From Nocardia aurantia (GTDB lineage Bacteria > Actinomycetota > Actinomycetes > Mycobacteriales > Mycobacteriaceae), in contig NZ_WEGI01000002.1 in NCBI RefSeq assembly GCF_009604425.1, positions 186,001 through 250,000 on the forward strand: a stretch of 64,000 nt of DNA, read 5' to 3'. Shown here one piece after another: positions 60,176 through 64,000 of the stretch. The notes below the pieces were generated by a model. The model saw only the letters and a program-made list of their open reading frames with translations. It ran no database searches and was not told where the DNA came from. A program made the translations under genes and the position numbers. The stretch's first letter is position 1. Every line of letters starts with the position of its first letter.

Positions 60176-60206
60176 GCCCCGCTGCGGTATTTCACCGCCA
60201 CGGGGC
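60176..60206 (-). promoter_or_regulatory. Attenuator-like hairpin in infC leader
   Basis: GCCCCG pairs with CGGGGC, then after a 2x2 internal loop GCGGT pairs with ACCGC over ATTTC. On the minus strand TTTCGTGTT follows. That shape is like an intrinsic terminator about 70 bases before the infC start. Confidence 0.6.
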
Positions 60207-60250
60207 CCGATGTCGACCGGTCACCGACGCGAACCCACGCGTCGACCCTC

Positions 60251-60295
60251 CGCGGGCATATCGCCCCGCGCAGGAACCCGTCCGTATCGGACGGG
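60251..60295 (-). promoter_or_regulatory. Upstream leader hairpins
   Basis: Two stems: CGCGGG/CCCGCG (60251-60270) and CCCGTCCG/CGGACGGG with loop TAT (60277-60295). They may be alternative partners for the attenuator stem or ribosomal-protein binding sites. Confidence 0.4.
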
Positions 60296-60505
60296 CGACC
60301 GGACCGTCCGGCCTGGTGTGAACCGGCGAACGGTGGGAGTCGGGCTCCACTTATGGCCCCGGACCTGCCACAGAAGTGCTGCTGATGCGACACTATGACT
60401 GGACCGGGGCGGTCGTCGCCGTACAGCTTAACACCCCCGCGCGCCATCATCCCAATCGGGCAACCCCGCGACCAGGCATATCGACGTCGGTGCCATGCTA
60501 CCGGC

Positions 60506-60844
60506 ATGAGCAATCCGTCGGAGACCGTGCGCGAGCTGGCCGAGATCCCCGCAGTGGAGGTCATCAGCCGGGCGGCGGTGATGCTGATGAGCTCGGCCGC
60601 CGAGAAGCTCGGCCTCGCCGACGACGACCCGCAGGCCAGCCCGCATCTGGATCTGGATGAGGCGCGTCGCCTCATCACCGCCCTGGCCGGCCTGATCACC
60701 GCCTCGGTCGAATACCTCGGCCCGCACGCCGGCCCGCTGCGCGAGGGACTGCAGGCCCTGCAGCGCGCGTTCCGGGAGTCCTCCGCGCATCCCGACGCGC
60801 CGGGGACCGGGCCGGGCGAGAAATACACCGGTCCGGTGTACTGA
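60506..60844 (+). CDS. DUF1844 domain protein
   Basis: A 112-residue helical protein. VREL.EIPAVEVISRAAVMLMSSAAEKLG-type residues open it, and LDEARRLITALAGLITAS is the DUF1844 core. The Pro/Gly-rich tail ends KYTGPVY. DUF1844 proteins sit next to infC in many actinobacteria, as here. Function unknown. Confidence 0.85.
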   Translation: MSNPSETVRELAEIPAVEVISRAAVMLMSSAAEKLGLADDDPQASPHLDLDEARRLITALAGLITASVEYLGPHAGPLREGLQALQRAFRESSAHPDAPGTGPGEKYTGPVY

Positions 60845-61031
60845 AATGCCTCCCGGCACGGGTAACCCGGGAGTGGCGCGATCATCGTGAGCGGGCCACT
60901 CTTGGTGGCGACCGCCAATTCGAACCCCGGGAAGGCTGGCCCGGTGCACAGATTTGGGCGAATGCCAGGATTTGCCCGCCCATTCGAGGGGTAATAGAGG
61001 CTGGCGAAGGAGTACCCGATCCAGGAGCACC

Positions 61032-61256
61032 ATGACTGCCCGACGCGAGCTCGAAGAGGCACTACACGGCCCGGTTGCCGCGCTCGACTTCCTGTCCGAA
61101 GCCGAGACCGCGGATCTCCTCGAGCTGTTCGAGGGCGCCCGGCAGCGTGAGGTCGCCGCGCTGTCCGAGGCGGTGGATCGGATGGTGCACGCACTGCCCT
61201 GGCCACTGGGACCGACGACGAAGCGGATCATGTTCGGCCACTCGCTCGATCGATGA
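61032..61256 (+). CDS. Small hypothetical protein
   Basis: A 74-residue acidic-then-basic helical protein: TARRELEEALHGPVAALDFL, EAETADLLELFEGARQRE and WPLGPTTKRIMFGHSLDR. The ATG follows CCAGGAGC. Its stop overlaps the next gene's ATG (ATGA), so they are translationally coupled. It may be a partner or chaperone of that protein. Not recognised. Confidence 0.72.
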   Translation: MTARRELEEALHGPVAALDFLSEAETADLLELFEGARQREVAALSEAVDRMVHALPWPLGPTTKRIMFGHSLDR

Positions 61257-62542
61257 GCAGCCTGATCGTCCGCGCGCAGATCATCCTGCTGGCGCGCACC
61301 CTGCACGTGGCCCCGGAGCGGCTGGCCCATCTCGAACGCCTGGGCCCGGACCGGCTGCACGAGTTGCAGCAACGCGCGAGCGCGGCGTTGTTCGAGCATC
61401 ACGGCGAAACCTTCACCCGGATCAGCCGATTGGTGCCGCTGATCCCACTGGGTATCTCGATTCCGTTGGTACAGAAGCTGATTCCGCCGATGCTGACCGG
61501 CCGGGCAGCCGGCGCGGTGGGTGTCGAACATCCGCGCAAGGCCGCGGAGACGATGACCATGTTGCATCCGCTCTACGCCGCCGACTGCGCCCCCTACATG
61601 GACCCGCAGACCGTCGGGCAACTCGCCGACATCGCGCCGCCCGAACCGGTCCTCGAGGTTGTCAACGAATTGCTGCGCCGACGGGACTACATCACCGCGG
61701 GACCGTTCCTCGCCTATGCCACACCCGCGCTGATCGAGGCCGTCGAACGCGGCGTGCCCGACGACGCGGGGCTGATCTTCTCCGCGGCCTTCGCGTACTC
61801 CGGGACGGCGGTCAGCGCCATCGTGCGGCAGTTCCTGACGGGCCGGCGCATTCCGCGCATGGTGCACACGGTGCTGAACGGTCCGCCCGATCTGCAGGCG
61901 GCGGCCATCACCGTGTTCTCCCGCTGCGAACCCGATGTGGTGACGGCCGTCGGCGATATCCTGTTCGACCTCGCACCCACCGCCGGGATCGGCGCGCTGA
62001 TCATCGCGGCGGTCCGCGGCGGCGCGGGCGCCGAACTGCTGACCTTCGCGGGCCGGCTCAGCCCCTCCGCGCTGCGCAAACTCGCGGGCAACCCGGTGCT
62101 GTACGACGGCGCCGTACTGCCGACCCTGGTCGGCACGCTCGCCACGAACAGCCGGGCCGACAGCTGGCGCGGACTCGGCGAGTTGTCGATGCGGATGGAT
62201 GTCGACACCCGCCGCTACGTCGCCCGCTGGATCTCCGAACTCCCGGACGACGCGGTCCGCGAACTGCCGACCCACGCCACCGAGACCGAGCTGTGGCCCT
62301 CGCTGCTGCGCCTGGTCGCCGTGGCGGACACCGATGTACAGAACCGGTTCGGCGCGGTGTGGGCGACCCTGCCGCCGGAACGACAGGCCGGGCTGCAACG
62401 GCACATCCACGAGTACCAGATGGACAACCGGCTCGCCGCGATCACCGCCGCCGGGCAACCGATGTCGGTGGAAGAGGTGTTCTTCCGGCGCCGGCGCATG
62501 GGCCGCCATCGCGGGCCCGAGGAGGACTGGAAACTCGGCTGA
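61253..62542 (+). CDS. Hypothetical protein, helical, coupled to 61032 gene
   Basis: A 429-residue, mostly helical soluble protein. A hydrophobic stretch is at residues about 60-75 (RLVPLIPLGISIPLVQKLIP). Repeated blocks of 25-35 residues with Asp/Glu-Leu-Leu and Pro turns run through about 100-370, suggestive of a helical-repeat scaffold. It ends VEEVFFRRRRMGRHRGPEEDW. No enzyme motif is visible. Co-translated with the 74-residue protein. Confidence 0.78.
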   Translation: MSSLIVRAQIILLARTLHVAPERLAHLERLGPDRLHELQQRASAALFEHHGETFTRISRLVPLIPLGISIPLVQKLIPPMLTGRAAGAVGVEHPRKAAETMTMLHPLYAADCAPYMDPQTVGQLADIAPPEPVLEVVNELLRRRDYITAGPFLAYATPALIEAVERGVPDDAGLIFSAAFAYSGTAVSAIVRQFLTGRRIPRMVHTVLNGPPDLQAAAITVFSRCEPDVVTAVGDILFDLAPTAGIGALIIAAVRGGAGAELLTFAGRLSPSALRKLAGNPVLYDGAVLPTLVGTLATNSRADSWRGLGELSMRMDVDTRRYVARWISELPDDAVRELPTHATETELWPSLLRLVAVADTDVQNRFGAVWATLPPERQAGLQRHIHEYQMDNRLAAITAAGQPMSVEEVFFRRRRMGRHRGPEEDWKLG

Positions 62543-62694
62543 ACGGGCCGCGTCCGGGGCGGCGGCGCGGCCGCAGTGGGCTGCGGCTCGGGTGCGGCCT
62601 CGCCGGAACACGAACCGGCCGAAGGCAATCCGGCGTTGTCCTCGTCGTGACCGGTGACAATGATCGGTGCGGCCGGGACGGCCGGACCAAGTGA

Positions 62695-63147
62695 TCATCG
62701 GGTACCACGGCGGGAACGGCGAGTGTCGACGTTCGCGGTCAAGGTGTTCAGCAGGCCGGGGAGTTCGGCGACGGTCCGGGCGGGCAGGCCGGCGACGGTT
62801 TCGTCGGCGAGGGCGCACCAGATCTCCTTCACCTCGTCCGCCAGCGCCCGGCCCGCGTCGGTGAGTTCGACGACGCTGGCGCGTTTGTCGGCCGGCGCCG
62901 GCGTGCGGCGGAGGTGGCCGGAGGCCTCGAGCTTGCGGGCCATGAGGGTGACGCTGGGCGGCTCACAACCGAGCGCCTCGCTCAGTTGCGCCTGGATCAT
63001 CGGACCGTGGCGAGCCAGTTCCAGCAGCAGCACCTCCTGACCGGGATGCAGGCCCAGCGGCGCCAGCAGGGCGGCGGCGCGGGCGCGGTGCCGCAGGCTC
63101 AGCAGGCGAACGGCCTGGTTGACGGCGTCGGCTCGATCGAAGTCCAC
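62695..63147 (-). CDS. MarR family transcriptional regulator
   Basis: A 150-residue winged-helix dimer. HPGQEVLLLELARHGPMIQAQLSEALGCEPPSVTLMARKLEASGHLRR covers the HTH (residues about 32-80) and the wing carries DKRASVVELTDAGR. GTG start after AAGGGAGGG. Divergent from an MFS gene with a 28-base palindrome between. Confidence 0.92.
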   Translation of the reverse strand: MDFDRADAVNQAVRLLSLRHRARAAALLAPLGLHPGQEVLLLELARHGPMIQAQLSEALGCEPPSVTLMARKLEASGHLRRTPAPADKRASVVELTDAGRALADEVKEIWCALADETVAGLPARTVAELPGLLNTLTANVDTRRSRRGTR

Positions 63148-63156
63148 GGCCCTCCC

Positions 63157-63195
63157 TTGACGAATTGGTTACGCACATAACATTATGCACGTAAC
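63157..63195 (+). promoter_or_regulatory. MarR operator and MFS promoter
   Basis: The palindrome 63168-63195 has GTTACG and CGTAAC as its outer arms and CATAA/TTATG as inner ones. A TTGACG at 63157-63162 is a possible -35. MarR binding would occlude the MFS promoter and its own. Confidence 0.65.
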
Positions 63196-63222
63196 TATTC
63201 CGCTTGTCTCCGGGGAGTGCTC

Positions 63223-64000
63223 GTGGTGATCGAATCGAAGGCGAATCCCCTGTCCCGGCACGGTTCCGGCCGCTTGCTCGCGCTGGCCTGCGCCGGGCAG
63301 TTCATGGTGATCCTGGACGCGTCGGTGGTGAACGTCGCGCTCCCGTCGATCCAATGGGAGCTCGGATTCTCCCCCGGCGGCCTGACCTGGGTGGTCAACG
63401 GATATCTGCTCGCCTTCGCCGGGCTCATGCTCTCGGCCGGGCGGGCCGTGGACCTCTTCGGACGACGCCGGATGTTCGTCGCGGGGCTGATGCTGTTCTC
63501 CGCCTCGAGCCTGGTCGGCGGGCTGGCCACCGGCGCGGCGGTGCTGGTGGCGGCCCGGGTGGCGCAGGGCGCGGGCGCGGCCCTGCTCGCCCCGGCGACG
63601 CTGGCGGTGATCAACACCGGATTCGCCGCGGGCGCGGACCGGGCCCGGGCGTTCGGCGCCTGGTCCGCCGCCGGTGGTGCGGGCGGGATGGCCGGGGCGA
63701 TCGTGGGCGGCGTGATCACCGGCGCGCTCTCCTGGCGGTGGGTGTTCCCGATCAACGTGCCGATCGGCGCGGTGCTGATCGCCGTGGCCGCGACCGCGTT
63801 GCCCGGCACGCCGCGCGAACGGCGGGGGCGGCTGGACCCGATCGGCACGATCACCGCGACGGCGGGTCTCGGTGCGCTCGTCTTCGGGGTGATGCGCGGC
63901 GGTGAGCACGGCTGGACATCGGGACAGACGCTGGTGCCGATCGGGGCCGGAGTCGTATTGCTGCTCGGATTCCTCACGGCGGAGCGATATCTCGCCACGT
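63223..64000 (+). CDS. MFS transporter (DHA2 type), cut by window end
   Basis: The first about 259 residues of an EmrB/QacA-type pump. ILDASVVNVALPSI holds the helix 1 D-x-x-V-V motif. GRAVDLFGRRRMFVAGL is motif A. Further helices end at FLTAERYLAT. GGGGAG lies at 63212-63217; starts at GTG 63223 or 63226. The 3' end is beyond the window. Divergent from the MarR gene, a probable repressor. Confidence 0.9.
   Translation, partial: MVIESKANPLSRHGSGRLLALACAGQFMVILDASVVNVALPSIQWELGFSPGGLTWVVNGYLLAFAGLMLSAGRAVDLFGRRRMFVAGLMLFSASSLVGGLATGAAVLVAARVAQGAGAALLAPATLAVINTGFAAGADRARAFGAWSAAGGAGGMAGAIVGGVITGALSWRWVFPINVPIGAVLIAVAATALPGTPRERRGRLDPIGTITATAGLGALVFGVMRGGEHGWTSGQTLVPIGAGVVLLLGFLTAERYLAT

Larger units (their letters stand above)
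60104..60505. other. 402-base divergent region: infC leader and DUF1844 promoter
   Basis: On the infC side it holds three hairpins (60176-60206, 60251-60270, 60277-60295), so a structured leader RNA is likely. On the other side no gene is seen up to the DUF1844 ATG at 60506. Confidence 0.6.

Noticed and set aside
60428..62818. 796-codon minus-strand frame opposite the DUF1844 and unknown genes
   Set aside because: The plus-strand genes have ribosome sites, coupling and normal protein composition; the antisense one does not.

Overview
The window is very GC-rich DNA with strongly G/C-biased third codon positions. It comes from a mycolic-acid-type actinomycete, most probably a Nocardia or close relative (inference). 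Three things point there. The order fadE20-like, hflX, dapF, miaA, Rv2728c-like, Rv2731-like (DUF349), Rv2732c-like, miaB, recA, recX, then DUF3046 and an Rv2739c-like glycosyltransferase is the mycobacterial recA neighbourhood. gluABCD sits beside miaB as in corynebacteria. Enzyme families tied to actinobacterial cofactors occur: a mycofactocin-type SDR and two mycothiol-dependent maleylpyruvate-isomerase-type proteins.

Layout. 0.1-8.6 kb: accessory genes (SDR, P450 with TetR, MFS with divergent ArsR, an ECF sigma factor with a SnoaL tail, an MDMPI-type protein, an EEP nuclease/phosphatase). 8.6-15.9 kb: a catabolic cluster with two SDRs, CMD and VOC proteins, an NTF2-like protein, an acyl-CoA dehydrogenase, an APH-like kinase and two TetR regulators with palindromic operators. 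16-21.5 kb: Tyr phosphatase, MetE-like protein, ADP-ribosylglycohydrolase, a 59-residue protein, a VOC pseudogene, and a secreted tripeptidyl-peptidase-type hydrolase. 21.6-32.7 kb: housekeeping block (acyl-CoA dehydrogenase, HflX, DapF, a SpoU-like protein, MiaA, MiaB). 32.8-36.2 kb: gluABCD amino-acid ABC transporter. 36.3-42.6 kb: SnoaL-like protein, MFS pump with a double-Lrp regulator, then recA-recX. 42.6-47.3 kb: accessory genes separating recX from DUF3046. 47.4-51.5 kb: DUF3046, CGNR regulator, membrane proteins, glycosyltransferase, YaeQ. 51.7-60.1 kb, mostly minus strand: pheST, MFS/TetR pair, trmH, rplT, rpmI, infC. 60.5-64 kb: DUF1844 and unknown proteins, then MarR with an MFS gene cut by the window end.

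Most interesting points. recX encodes a 681-residue protein with three copies of the third RecX repeat joined by simple-sequence linkers, one of them a perfect (CGGCAA)15 hexanucleotide tract. recA has both a consensus LexA box and a PafBC-type promoter. infC starts at an ATC codon behind a leader that contains an attenuator-like hairpin. Several independent minisatellites occupy intergenic DNA: 19 bp x about 14, 28 bp x 7, degenerate 28 bp x 6, and about 31 bp x 3. Regulator-transporter and regulator-enzyme pairs carry clear palindromes; the three tandem dyads between the ArsR and MFS genes are the clearest.

All functional names rest on motifs and gene order read by eye. No database search was run.
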